Assembly: GCA_030522415.1 (NCBI GenBank)
Contig: CM060107.1
Location: forward strand, 4,886,847 to 4,950,846
Origin: Channallabes apus
Lineage: Eukaryota; Chordata; Actinopteri; Siluriformes; Clariidae
Direction: 5' to 3'
DNA: 64,000 bases
Shown here: in pieces, positions 46,601 through 57,768 of the stretch
How positions within the stretch are numbered: position 1 is the stretch's first letter
Layout of the letters: every line of letters begins with the position of its first letter
The notes under the pieces: generated by a model
Databases searched by the model: none
What the model was told of the DNA's origin: nothing
Seen by the model: the letters and a program-made list of their open reading frames with translations, nothing else
Program-made: the position numbers and the translations under genes

Positions 46601-49600
46601 TCAGTCCCAAACTTGAGCAAATTAGAGAGTTCCGTTCCTCATCAGACCCTGGGAGGAACTAAGCCCAGTCCTTCTAATCCTCTGCACAGTATGTTCTCGA
46701 AAAGTGGTTGGCTCATTCAACCTGACTATTCACTTTGGGTTGATACCCTGACTTTGGGTTGATCAGACTGACTGTGACTCCCATTTTCTCCATGAAGTCC
46801 TCACATATTTTAATTGTGAGGTGAGGACACAGTTGTTTATGAAGCCTTCTTGTATACTAAAGAATCTAAAAACAGTTTGAAAGTTGAAGGCTGTAGGAAG
46901 GCTATGCAGAGGAATCAGACAGACTGGCTTGGAGAATCAATTTGGATATACAGTTATTTTATGATTTACTGTACTTGTGATTCTGTGATGAAATTAAAAG
47001 AAATTTGAGACCAATGTCTTCATGGTGTGGACAGTGGCACAAGTTTTCCCTCGGGTAGTGCTTGAAGTACAGAAAATAATGAATCTGTTAATGTCCGCTT
47101 TTGATGCTTGGCCACTAGTAGTTATGCTGAAGACTGTGGATGACTGAAAGGTGAAATGTTGTCCTGCTGCAGGCGGACCAGGCAGCTGTTGAGTTTCACC
47201 TACAGTAAGTATCCACCTGTTTTTGATATGAAGTGCTATTTCATAGGAAGTTCCTCTTCTCTTAAGTTATAATCAAGCAAACAGAGATCACGGTGTGATA
47301 TTGCTCTCTGAAGTCGCCTTGCACCTCCAGGGTCTGGGTTCGATTCCCCGGCCAGGCTCGATTCCAGTCTCTGTGTGCATGGAGTTTGCATGTTCTCCCC
47401 GTGCTTGGTGGGTTTCCTCCGGGTACTCCGGTTTCCTCCCACAGTCCAAAGACATGCAGGTTAGGCTAATTGGCGTTCCCAAAATTGACCATAGTGTGTG
47501 TGTGGATTGGCACGCTGTCCAGGGTGTACCCTGCCTCGTGCCCTGAGTCTCCGGGGATAGGCTCCAGGTCCCCGCAACCCTAAATACAGGATAAAGCGGT
47601 ATAGAAGATGAATGAATGAATGAATATGAGTTGCAATTTTTTAATTGAACTACAGAAATAAATAAAATTTTCGATAATATTCTAATTTATTGAGATGCAC
47701 CTGTGTGTGTGTGTATATAAGTTAAATAAAATTATATTATAATAATATATAATATATATATAATGTTTGTGCGGTGCATGCACTTGTTCAATTTAATTTT
47801 AATTACATTTTATTTGTATGGCACTTTTAACAGTTGACATTGTCTCGCTTGACATTTTATTGCTAAAGTACACAAGAAAAATTTTAGTAGATGTATTTTA
47901 GGTGTAGTTTTATTGGTGTAGTTCACCTGCACACATGAACAGAAAGATTACCACATATATTTTGTTTAATTTTTTTTTTCACCAGACCTACCTTTCCCAC
48001 CGCAGCAGAATGCACCCATGCAGATGATGTTTATTAGGACAGAGATGGAGCACACACACATTACGATCATGTCAATCCAGCATTCTGGCGTCTCATTATT
48101 GCTTTGACCTAAAATACACACAATCGCACAGGGATATCAGTAGTGTACTGAGGAAATAAAATGTATGTATTTCTTATATATTTTGCATTCTTAGTCACAC
48201 CGGCAATTTATTTCAACACTGATCCTTAGAAATATGTAAAATTGTAAAAACAAGAATTGTGCTACTGGGAGAATGTTGATTATTGTTTCGTTTATGCTTA
48301 AGAAACTGCTTAGGAGGAACAATAATATATGTTTAATAAATTATTTATCTAAGCTAATGCCATCAACTATAAAAACATAAAACTGACTAAAAAATAGGAA
48401 CAAACATGTAAACATTTGCAATATTTAAAAAGAAAGAATAAAGTACACAATGACTCTGAGACAATGAGCTACTGTATCTCTCTTTGAGCTACACTACATT
48501 TATATGTAGACAAGTCCAGCAGAATTCGCATTAAAAAAAGCAACCAACTAAACTTCACATCCGCAAACAAGCTGTTTTTTCAGCTGCAGAATAAATGTAC
48601 AGGACTTATTTTATATTCTTTTTCAAGGGAATAGAATAAAGAAGCTTGAAATCTACTACTGTGCACTCCAGTTATATAATAATGCAATATCTAATTCTGC
48701 AGTAATTCATAATGAATAAGTTTATGGAATGTAGCACAACTGGTTGTTATTACATTCATTCTTCACCCTGAACCTTTAAAAAATACTGAATATGTATAGC
48801 TTAAAAAAGTTTACAGTTACACATTATACTGTAACATTCATGAATTTGTGCATAGTCACATTATCTGCTTTACTGTTAAAACATTGTCACATGGTCAAAT
48901 GATGGACATATTTTCACAAATAATGTTTAATAAATAAATGAATCTGTTAAAATATTTGTACAAAACGAAATAAGTGACAATAAAGTATTGGCACCCACCT
49001 GTATTAAAGTCGAGTCGGATGTGTTTCCCAAACTGAGTGTGTGTCCTGTTTCGACCTCCACAGTAATACAACCCCAGATCTGTCTCTCTAACACCAATAA
49101 TCACTAAACTGACTGAACTGCTGCTTTCTGTTACACCAAAGTGATTCTCGTCTACATTATAATCTACATAAAAGTGTTTAAACAGACTCCATTGTACAGC
49201 TGATATAATCTGCCTCAGGCCTGCTGAGTTCATCTGATACCACGATATCTCTGTATACTGAGTGATGTTACAGAACAGAGTGATGTTCTCTCCAGGATCG
49301 ACAGATCTGAGATCAGCTGAAATGATCTGAAGGAGACTCAGACTGATGAGACCTGAAAGAACAACAGCACATTAAGAGATCAGATTCATCACCGCTCTGG
49401 AGAAACTCACACACAGCACACAGTATACATGAAATCATTAAATAGTATACACGTTCCTGAAATACAATTATATATATAATATCATTTATTTAATTATTTA
49501 TTATAATAGAGGAATATTTGATTCAATATGTACAACTTTTTCTTTTCATAAACTCACCAAACAGCAGGTGTAAAGTAAGCGCACGCAGGGACGCGGCCAT
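43490..49600 (-). CDS. ITIM-bearing single-V Ig receptor (NITR-like), five exons
   Basis: Five exons (49600-49558, 49352-48999, 48108-47992, 45956-45901, 43618-43490) have consensus GT/AG borders and add up to 699 nt, 232 codons plus stop, with no frame conflict. A signal peptide (MAASLRALTLHLLFGLISLS...) spans exons 1-2. The V domain (about residues 28-132) has NITLFCNI, EISWYQ and TDLGLYYCGG, i.e. both cysteines, the core Trp and a D-x-x-x-Y-x-C-type motif, then a J-like QFGKH. N-glycosylation sites: NIT twice, NRT. One membrane helix (about 144-164), then a Cys-rich juxtamembrane exon. The last exon carries two ITIMs, IHYASV and VIYAAV, which in such receptors recruit SH2 phosphatases when phosphorylated. 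This points to an inhibitory surface receptor of NK- or myeloid-like cells. Introns contain two V-SINEs. CD300- or pIgR-like families are alternatives. Confidence 0.82.
43744..44090 (+). repeat. V-SINE in intron 4 of ITIM receptor
   Basis: tRNA-like head, V block (catgttctccccgtgcttgg) and (gaat)n tail. Confidence 0.85.
44100..45895. other. Intron 4, rest
   Basis: No gene seen; a T tract at 45128-45149 and AT-rich sequence. Confidence 0.5.
45901..45956 (-). CDS. ITIM receptor exon 4, juxtamembrane
   Basis: 56 nt, acceptor tttgtttttcag, donor gtatgg; converts phase 1 to phase 0, which is what exon 5 needs. Encodes KSISSCSCCSNATDIIEK. Confidence 0.68.
45960..47300. other. Intron 3, left part
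   Basis: 46130-47230 is less AT-rich and may be a very old repeat, but I see no motif. Confidence 0.4.
47311..47626 (+). repeat. V-SINE, 5'-truncated, in intron 3
   Basis: Begins gtcgccttgcacctccaggg, lacks box A, ends (gaat)n. Confidence 0.85.
47797..47850 (-). repeat. Short L2 tail fragment
   Basis: acattttatttgtatggcac then ttgacattgtctc, the L2 3' end. Confidence 0.6.
47992..48108 (-). CDS. ITIM receptor exon 3, membrane segment
   Basis: 117 nt, acceptor gtattttag, donor gtaggt; encodes QSNNETPECW followed by the helix IDMIVMCVCSISVLINIIC. Confidence 0.82.
48115..48990. other. Intron 2 of ITIM receptor
   Basis: AT-rich; nothing recognised. Confidence 0.5.
48999..49352 (-). CDS. ITIM receptor exon 2, V domain
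   Basis: 354 nt, acceptor tgttctttcag, donor gtgggtgc; open throughout in phase 1. Confidence 0.88.
49558..49600 (-). CDS. ITIM receptor exon 1, signal peptide
   Basis: ATG at 49600-49598, 14 codons plus one base, donor gtgagttt; phase 1. Confidence 0.8.
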
Positions 49601-49604
49601 TTCT

Positions 49605-50375
49605 AACACTCCGCTGAACATGTGAACAGAGACTTAGTGGAATAAAAAGTCTTGTAACTCTAGCATAAGTTCTGGTTTAACACATTCAGCCACAAGCTCT
49701 GACACCCTGCCCTCCTGCTCTGTTGTTCCGTTGTATAACGTTTACTAAGTTTCTTTTACATTCTGGAATTTATACTTACAGCCTATATGTCTATTAGGTA
49801 AGTTACTCTACCTTCCGCCTTGCTAGAGCGATATGGATGAAAGGATGCACATGAAGAAATGAAGAATTAGGTATGCTTAAACACAGAACAGAAGAATAGA
49901 CTGACAAAAAGGGTTTAAAGAGGGTAAATTCCTCCATACATAAATTCTTCCATAATAAAATTTTTGGAACTTGTTTCCTGAGACTCATGTGTAGGTGACA
50001 TAAGTCTAGACATGAGTCTATACAGTGAAAAAAAAAGTTTATCGATTTATTTTTAGCTTGGTTCTATATGAATAACTTGGTTCTAAGTTGAAAAGGCAGA
50101 ACACTGTTGTTGTGAGATAGTGATGTTACCTTACTGTCCCACACATGAGTTAAGATAATGAATTTATTGCTAGAATTAATTCTCCCTATGTGCGCAAACA
50201 TCCTTGAGGGAATTTATAATGTAATTATACAAAATATAATGAAATAAATATAATGAAATAAATATTTTTATGTAAACATCACATATTTTTTTTGTTGGCT
50301 CTTTCCATCTTTAAGTCCACAATGATTTAGCACAGATTTTACACAGGGTACTCTCTTCCTTTCACAACCCACCCA
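49605..50375. other. Upstream region of ITIM receptor
   Basis: Should contain its promoter; no unambiguous TATA box or binding site that I would commit to. Confidence 0.3.
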
Positions 50376-50379
50376 TTTT

Positions 50380-50515
50380 CCCCAAGCTTGGACTGGCACT
50401 GCATCTCAGTGGCTGGGTACATTATATGGCCATAGTCTTATTGGGACTTGAACCACCAACACCATTAAGCAACCCAGAGCCTCAACCACCTGAGCCACCA
50501 CTGCCTCTAAGCAAT
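50380..50515 (-). repeat. tRNA-derived SINE head
   Basis: Reverse-strand box B (gggacttgaacc) and box A (cacctgagccaccactgcc) complement; tail not preserved. Confidence 0.6.
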
Positions 50516-50625
50516 AATATTACAATACTATTAATTAACAAAATAATATCATTGTCATGTTTGGGGAATAAAGGACTGAAAGCAGGCATGTTAAGTCCAA
50601 GTCGTGGCACAAAACATTGCTTTTC

Positions 50626-50627
<2 letters not shown>

Positions 50628-50673
<46 letters not shown>
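50628..50673. repeat. (CA)n microsatellite
   Basis: About 22 ca dinucleotides. Confidence 0.95.
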
Positions 50674-50679
<6 letters not shown>

Positions 50680-50934
50680 CCGCCAACACAAGAACACCAA
50701 TAAGTAGAATTATAAGTAGTCACAGATGGAAAGCAGATGGTTTTACCTGCTCCTCTCCATCTGCCACAATTATCCCTTAAATCTAACCAACCACATAGTC
50801 CAGTTTTCTATATGTAGTGTACTGCAGGTCCACGTCCATAAAGATGACCTCATATCTAGTTTACTCTATTTTTAATTAATACAGTTCAATGGTCATACAG
50901 TATTAAAACATTATGCACTATTTTTAATTTTTAT

Positions 50935-51203
50935 TTTTTTTTTTTTAATTTTTAATTTTTATAGAACTTTATTAATCCCAGAGGGAAATTGCTCAATTTT
51001 CACATATCCCAATTAGGAAACTGGGGTCAGAGTGCAGGGTCAGCCAGCTTACGGAGCAGCGCCCCTGGAGCAGATAGGGTTAAGGGCCTTGCTCAAGGGC
51101 TCAACAGTGGCAACTTGGCGATGCTGGGGTTCGAACCCCCGACCTTCCGATCAGTAACCCAGTAACCCACAGCCTTAACCGACTGAGCCACCACTGCCCT
51201 TTT
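50935..51203 (-). repeat. tRNA-derived SINE, second family
   Basis: Reverse orientation: head complement (ggttcgaacccc, actgagccaccactgccc) and tail (aactggggtcagagtgcagg, T-rich end). Same family as 52815-53006. Confidence 0.8.
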
Positions 51204-51209
51204 TTATTG

Positions 51210-51690
51210 TGTAGGTTCCCCCTGTGCAACCAGAACAGCTCTGTACCCAAAAAATGAGGTCACAACCTGAATGTATGTTTTTTTTCCATCAATGTCATTT
51301 TTTCATCAATTTTCTTCTCTGATGGCACGAGCATATTCCAAGATGTTCCAGCTGAAATACCACTCAGATCCTGTAGCCTAATATTCCTCCCTAATTTACT
51401 TACATTTCAATCACCTTTGTTTTACTGTCTGTAACATTAAATGACCGCTACAGCCCTTTGTGGAAGTGTATTTTATATCCAATCAGAAAACAGGAAGTTT
51501 GGAACACAATACTGGTTACGTTTTTAACCGCCAATCTGGCAGTTTATATTTTCAAGCATTTAATAATTGTTTTCCGCTACTTTTGGTGAACACAAGAGGG
51601 AGCAAATTAAGTAGGCTTCAGTACCAACAGATCTCAGATGGTTCCTTCTGAATGAAGAGTGAAATGACTCGAGCATTCTGTACAGGTGAT
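51210..51690. other. No feature recognised
   Basis: No coding signal. Confidence 0.4.
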
Positions 51691-51693
51691 CCT

Positions 51694-51852
51694 TCATTCA
51701 TTCATTCTATACCGCTTAATCCTGTGTACAGGGTCGCGGGGGACCTGGAGCCTATCCCAGGAGACTTCGGGCACTAGGCGGGGTACACCCTGGACAGGGT
51801 GCCAATCCATCGCAGGGCACACACACATACACACACTCACACACCCAATCCA
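51694..51852 (-). repeat. V-SINE tail fragment
   Basis: Reverse (attc)n and ctataccgcttaatcctgtg to the cagggcacac region; head missing. Confidence 0.8.
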
Positions 51853-51859
51853 GGTGATC

Positions 51860-52812
51860 CTTGGTTTAAATAAAAATCTTGTCCACAACAGACTCTAAAG
51901 TTTAAAGAATCAAAAAAGATCTACAGATTTCCCTCCATCAGCCATCCACTACTAGCAATCTAGCAAAGAAGGCTCACATCAAACACACTCACTTATTACA
52001 AAAACGTCCTATGTTGTGACTAAAACATCCGGAGAACTCTGCCGAGATGCTAAAGAAACTTGCTATGCTAAATAAACTGTACGTTTTTGGTGAAGGCATA
52101 ATGCCACACTGGTTTAGCGAAAGAATAAACCAAAATCTCACTAGCTGTATACTTAATCAATAATTATTCTTATAAATATTATATTCTTGTCTTCATTTCC
52201 TTACACAGTAGAAGCTACAGTATTATGGATTAAAATTTGGAAACAAATAGCAACAGCACAAAAAAAACATCTTCTGGGATGTATTTCACCTCACACTCCC
52301 AGGCCCTTCCAACACAGACACTGCATCATTTGCATTATACTTCATAAAATAATTTAAATGTAAGAAGAAATTTCCTGTTGGAACGCTCTGATGAGATGGT
52401 GAGAAGGAACCTGCATTATCAAACATGGAAACCACTATGGTTACCTTCTGTTCTTTCTCTGTCTGCTGTTGAAGTACCGTATAAACCACCCACTCCACAG
52501 GAAATACCCCCCCGCGCCCCCGCTGGTCTAAGCATGAGGGGGAAGTGTTTAACCTTAAATGTACTGTTAGTAGTACATTCAAAGCTGGTTTAACTAGTTA
52601 CAGTGTTTGGATTAAATAGCTTTAATAAAAGTGATTTTTAAATAATGTATATAAATAAAAGTTTATAAAGTTTATAACCTGTACATATTGTAAGTGTTAA
52701 AGTGTGAATAGTGTTATCAATATAGACACGAAGGCAGACAGAAGACATCACCTAACATAGATTACAGGACAATATTTTGTAGAACTGAATAAATGTTTTT
52801 CGAATGATATAA
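51860..52812. other. No feature recognised
   Basis: AT-rich; no gene that I can support. Confidence 0.4.
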
Positions 52813-52814
52813 CA

Positions 52815-53006
52815 AGAAGTGGTGGCTCAAAGGCTTAACGTTCTGGAACACTGAGCAGAAGTTCGAGGGTCCAAGCCAGAGCACTGCGGAGGTGCCACTA
52901 TTGCGGCCACTTAACCCTTTCTGCTCTAGGGGTGCTGTATCCTGGCTGACCCTGTGTCTGACCCCAGCTTCCTAACTGGGATATGCAAAAAAAAAAAAAA
53001 AAAAAA
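52815..53006 (+). repeat. tRNA-derived SINE, second family
   Basis: Head ggtggctcaaaggcttaacg, tail tgaccccagcttcctaactg and poly(A), followed by an (AT)n run. Confidence 0.8.
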
Positions 53007-53010
53007 AAAA

Positions 53011-53076
<66 letters not shown>
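53007..53076. repeat. (AT)n microsatellite
   Basis: About 30 at/ta units after the SINE poly(A). Confidence 0.95.
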
Positions 53077-53080
<4 letters not shown>

Positions 53081-53249
53081 ATAATATATGATGAACTAAA
53101 AGACTTTGCCAGTCTATATAACTGTATATTTATGTTTTATTTAGTCAATGTAATCCTAATAATGAACTCCTGACTTTTCTATGTTCCTTTTCAATCTCAC
53201 GTGTAATATACATTAATGTAATGAACAGTATTTATTATTTTTTTTACTG

Positions 53250-53525
53250 AGACCTGGGTGTACTGTATACTCAAATAATACAGAATCCACTGACAAAAGT
53301 ATTGTTTTTTAATGCAAGATTTTAATTATGATGTGTCTCTGGTGCTAAGTGTGTACACACTAAAGTGAAACTTGAGAAGAAGCGATTGGTTTTCCGCCTC
53401 TGCTGCTGGTGGTAAAAACCCACACGCCGTGCACAAGACAAAAAAAACCCACAACGTCTCTTCTTGCAAAATGTGTTCAACGGTCACTGGCCTCAGTTTC
53501 TTAATTTAAGGATTTGATTTTATTA
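53250..53525. repeat. Block shared with 33785-34085
   Basis: See 33785. Its end (cactggcctcagtttctta) also starts the tandem duplication below. Confidence 0.55.
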
Positions 53526-54430
53526 CGTTTAGTGACGTCTTTAAGGTATGTGATGGAGGACAGGTCTGGTTTAATTTTTTTTAAATTTCTACAAATAAAG
53601 CAGACTCAAAAAGAAAAACAACTCACAACTCTTTAAACAACTCACCTGAAGAAATACTTAGTAAGTAATAAGTAAGGCTTTTCCAGTGTCCATAACCTTT
53701 ATATATATAATGGGAAGAGGAAATGAGCATGTCTTAGAATTTAGAGGAAGATTCTCAGGTGGCAGTGAAATGTAACAGGCAGACATGACAGTCTCTGTTA
53801 AAGGTGATGTGTGTGTGTGGTCTGTGTGCAGTGATCACATGATTTTTGCAAAATGTGTCCAACGGTCACTGGCCTCAGTTTCTTAATTTAAGCATCTGAT
53901 TTTATTACATTTAGTGACGTCTTTAAGGTATGTGATGGATGTAGAGGACAGGTCTAGAGAATAGCAGTTTTAAACAACTCACACAAAGAAGTAAGTACAG
54001 TAGTAAGTAATAAGTAAGGCTTGCAGTGTCCATATCCTTTATATATTTTTGCACACTTCCTGGTCATTTCCACTTATTTCCATTTAAATTCATCTTTATA
54101 TTTATTCTCATTGTAAAGATAAGTTGTTTTTTATATTTCTTATATATTTTTGAAGTTTTTTATATTTTGTTCTATTCATTTCTTGTTAACTGTTTTTACA
54201 TTTTAAGGTCATGAGCGGTCGTTTAAGCATTTCACTGCACATAGTACTGTGTATGACGCAAATAAAATTTTAATTTATATAATTGGAAGAGGAAATGAGC
54301 ATGTCTAATGAGTGTCCTTGGAATTTAGAGAAAGATTCTCAGGTGGCAGTGAAATGTAACAGGCAGACATGACAGACTCTGTTAAAGGTGATGTGTGTGT
54401 GTGGGCTGTGTGCAGTGATCACATGATTTT
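53465..54430. repeat. Local tandem duplication, second unit split by a LINE tail
   Basis: Unit 1 (about 53465-53840) and unit 2 (about 53846-54430) share caacggtcactggcctcag, tttagtgacgtctttaaggt, gaggaaatgagcatgtct and the atcacatgatttt end. Unit 2 holds LINE sequence at about 54045-54278. Confidence 0.75.
54045..54278 (+). repeat. Rex1/CR1-like LINE 3' end
   Basis: ggtcatgagcggtcg, gcatttcactgcacatagta and a aataaaattttaattt tail, as at 15120-15200. Confidence 0.75.
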
Positions 54431-54533
54431 AACTACATAACTCTACCTAACAGGGAACTGCTTCGGGTCGAATTAAGCAAAGAAAACGTCTCGGGTTACT
54501 TTGCTGTAACCCTGTTCCCTGAAAAGGCGGGAA

Positions 54534-54712
54534 CGAGATGCTGCGTGAAAACGCTATGGGAACTATTTTGTCACGTTGCCGGTTTTGAAGCATGTGTGCA
54601 AACACGCCAAATTTTTGGCTATATATAACCTCAGTCAGGTGACGTCATCTGATTAGACGCAGGTGGAGGTTATAAATACCAGTGAGCCGGCAACAAACCT
54701 CAGATAAATTTT
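54534..54712 (+). repeat. DIRS left inverted terminal repeat
   Basis: gatgctgcgtgaaaacgcta to tgagccggcaacaaacctca; the complement is at 62113-62285. Confidence 0.85.
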
Positions 54713-54751
54713 TCTGAACGGACGTCCGGTCACGTGGTAGTGCGGCATTCG

Positions 54752-54863
54752 GACGCAGCATCTCGTTCCCACATTTTCAGGGAACAGGGTTACAGCAAAG
54801 TAACCCGAGACGTTCCCTTTCAAAGGCTTTTACTCGATGCTGCGTCAAAACGCTATGGGAACG
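54752..54863. repeat. DIRS internal complementary region
   Basis: First half complements 54488-54545, second half complements 62255-62305; they meet at a GTT (54812-54814), the expected circle junction. Confidence 0.82.
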
Positions 54864-54945
54864 AGAATACCAACGCCACCACACTACAAGTGTCTGGACC
54901 CCCAGGTTGTGTAGCGTGTGCGCACAAGGCCAGGAAGTCTCAGAT

Positions 54946-55815
54946 TCATGTCTGGGAAGCTGACTTGAGGACTCGTGAGCCCGGAGTGGCATGGACATCC
55001 AGACTATAAAATCTTACAAATGTGTGCGGAGAGGACCAACCCGCCGCGTTACACACTTGTTGCAGGGGAGTACCTCTTGCAAGAGCAATAGATGAGGTGA
55101 CCCCTATGGTTGAATGAGCCCTGACTCCTAGAGGCGAAGTGAGTCCACGCACCTCGTAGGAGAGGGCAATAGCATCTTTCACCCCGTGTGACAGAGTATG
55201 TGTGGTGGCGGCCGCCCCCCGGTTGCGGCCTCCATAACATATAAAGAGTTGCTCTGACTTACGCCACTGGCTGGTGCAGTGGACATAGGCCTGAAGAGCA
55301 CGTACTGGGCACAGTAGGTGAAGTTTCTCCTGCTCCGAATCCGCAAAAGGCTGGGGACAGAAGGCTTCCAGGACGACAGGGTGCATGGATGAGAAAGGAA
55401 CTTTCGGTAGATAGTTTGGGTGAGGATGCAGAATGGCCTTGACTAGCCCAGGGGCAAAGTCCAGGCAAGATGGGGAGACTGATAATGCACGCAGGTCTCC
55501 AATCCTCTTGAGAGAGGTAATGGCCATAAGAAGAACCGTCTTGAGAGTCAGAAGCTTGTCGGGCGCTAACTCTAGTGGTTCAAAAGGAGTGGCGATTAGA
55601 CCTTCGAGCACGATAGATAAATCCCACGAAGGAGCCGTGACTCTAGTGGGTGGCCTCAACCGTTTAGCTCCACGAATGAAACAGGCAACTAAAGGGTGAT
55701 TTCCCACAGTAACCCCTTCAGTCAGAACGTGGCAGGCTGAAATAGTGGCGACATACGTTCTGAGGGTACTAGGGCACAAGCCCGAGGACAATTTCTCTTG
55801 CAGGAATTCCAGCAC
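54946..55815 (-). CDS. DIRS tyrosine recombinase
   Basis: 289 open codons. An N-terminal SAM-like part (LEFLQEKLSSGLCPSTLRTY) precedes the catalytic domain: Arg104 (SLKRIGDLRAL), His234 in VRAHST, and Tyr270 in HTFVRFYSLDV. The residue normally Arg in HxxR is Ile237 (ATA codon), so catalysis is doubtful. It would integrate a circular cDNA without target duplication. It overlaps the end of the upstream RNase H frame by 47 nt, the usual DIRS arrangement. I cannot confirm the first ATG as the real start. Confidence 0.8.
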   Translation of the reverse strand: MLEFLQEKLSSGLCPSTLRTYVATISACHVLTEGVTVGNHPLVACFIRGAKRLRPPTRVTAPSWDLSIVLEGLIATPFEPLELAPDKLLTLKTVLLMAITSLKRIGDLRALSVSPSCLDFAPGLVKAILHPHPNYLPKVPFSSMHPVVLEAFCPQPFADSEQEKLHLLCPVRALQAYVHCTSQWRKSEQLFICYGGRNRGAAATTHTLSHGVKDAIALSYEVRGLTSPLGVRAHSTIGVTSSIALARGTPLQQVCNAAGWSSPHTFVRFYSLDVHATPGSRVLKSASQT

Positions 55816-57609
55816 TGAAACAATTTGGCAGTGGCGCTATCAATAAGAGGCGCAAACCATGTTGACGGACCCTCGCCAGGACTCCCGGGAGCAGAGCTAC
55901 CAGAGGGTATGCATAGAGGCGTAATTTGGGCCACGTATGGGCCATCGCGTCCAGACCCAGGGGAGCTGGATGAGTCAGAGAGTAGTAGAGGGGACATTGT
56001 GCAGTCTCCTGGGAGGCAAAGAGGTCCACCTCTGCTGTAAAGAATCTCTCCCAGATTTGAGTGACTACTTTGGGGTGGAGTTTCCATTCCCCGTGATTCA
56101 CAGGTTGTCCGGACAGAAAGTCTGCTCCCACATTCCTGTATTCTGGAATGTGAATCGCCCTGAGGGCCAGGAACTTGTCCTGAGCCCAGAGCAGAACCTG
56201 ATGTGCTAGCTGGTTCAAGCGTCGCAAACACAGTCCGCCTTGGCGATTTAGGTAGGAGACTACCGATGTGCTGTCCACCCGCACTAGGACATGGTAGCCT
56301 CTCAGCTGTTGGAGGAAATGCTGTAGAGCTAAAAATCTAGCCATCATTTCGAGGCAATTGATGTGCCATGCGAAAAGGTGGCCTCTCCAGATCCCTTGGT
56401 CTCCTCCACGGGTATCCAAGACCGCGCCCCAGCCGGTAAGGGAAGCGTCTGTCGTTAGCAATTTGCGACGACAAGATGGACCTAGAGTGGGACCCAAGGT
56501 GAGAAACCGGGGTCTGAACCATATAGAAAGGATACGAAGTCCTTTGCGCGTAACCCTTATCCGCCTTCGGGAATTTGTTCTCGTGTGAACTCCCCTGGCT
56601 CTTAGCCACAGCTGAAAAGCTCTCATGTGCAGGACACACAATTGTATCACCGTGGATGCAGCTGCCATGAGGCCTAAACATTTTTGTAAGTGATGTACAG
56701 TCACTTCTTAGTCCAGCCTGATTTCCTTCAGAGCGTTGTTTATGGATTCGACGCGAGCAGGAGACAGATGTGCCTGCATAGCAATCGAATTCCACCTGAC
56801 GCCCAAGTAGGTTGTCACCTGCGCCGGAAAGAGACCGCTTTTCGTGGCGTTGAGTCTCAATCCCAGCGAATGAAGATGAGCTAGGACGACATCCCGGTGT
56901 CGAAGTGCTACAGTAGCTGCTGAGTCTGGGCCAGGATTAGCCAGTCGTCTATGTAATTCAGAATGCGGATGCCCTGGAGTCTGAAGGGAGCCAGAACTGC
57001 ATCCATGCATTTCGTGTATGTGCGGGGTGATAGGGCTAGACCGAGTGGAAGAACCCGAAATTGGTAGGCTTTTCCCCCAAAAGCGAACCTCAGGAACTTC
57101 CTGTGCTGTGGCAAAATTTCTATGTGGAAATATGCGTCCTTTAAATCTATTGTCACAAACCAATCCTGTGGTTGGATTTGTGAGACAATAGTTTTAATGG
57201 TCAACATTTTGAAGTTGCATTTTTTGAGATAGCGGTTCAAACCGCGAAGTTCCAGAATTGGACGCAGACCCCCGTCCTTCTTGGGGACCAGGAAGTACCG
57301 ACTGTAGTAGCCTGACTCCATATCTGGAGGGGGAACCTGTTCTATGGCTCCCTTCTGCAGCAGTTTCTGGAGTTCGGAACTCAGAAAATGCGCCCTCTCC
57401 GGTATCACGGAAGTGGAGACCACGCCTTTGAAACGCGGAGGGCGATATGTAAACTGGATCCTGTATCCTTTCTCTACAGTCTTTAAAACCCAGGGGGATA
57501 TGCCTTGCAGTAGCTTCCACGCTGCCAGCTTCTCCGAAAGGGGTGCAAGTACTTTTACTGGGCTAGGGGGTGTTAGTGGTTCGGGGTCCTGGAATATGGC
57601 AGGATGCAA
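55769..57609 (-). pseudogene. DIRS reverse transcriptase/RNase H
   Basis: RT in 57609-56908: VPKKDGGLRPILELRGLN, FVTIDLKDAYFHIEIL, FRVLPLGLALSPRTYTKC and LNYIDDWLIL (YxDD). The frame then shifts near 56910-56940 to the part ending at 56708 (SGLFPAQVTTYLGVRWNS), and again to 56704-55769, which holds the RNase H-like region (LTTDASLTGWGAVL, NCLEMMA, VRVDSTSVVSYLNRQGG). Two frame breaks; otherwise all blocks are present. Confidence 0.82.
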
Positions 57610-57768
57610 CCGAAGGACTAACGTGTCATTGGAGACAGGAGTCTGAAACTATCCGAAACACCAAAGGTGGCGGAAACTGAACATCGATCTCCCGGGGGTG
57701 CCCGGGGGGGCATGCTCCTATATGCCCGTCCCCAGGGGGGGTCACCCCCACGGTCCTGAGCTCTGCTC

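Noticed and set aside
50482..50707. ORFs on both strands around 50.6 kb
   Set aside because: Produced by the (CA)n microsatellite and the SINE head; opposite-strand shadows of each other.
54734..55009. Plus-strand ORF beside the DIRS end
   Set aside because: Lies in the internal complementary region and antisense to the recombinase; no motifs.
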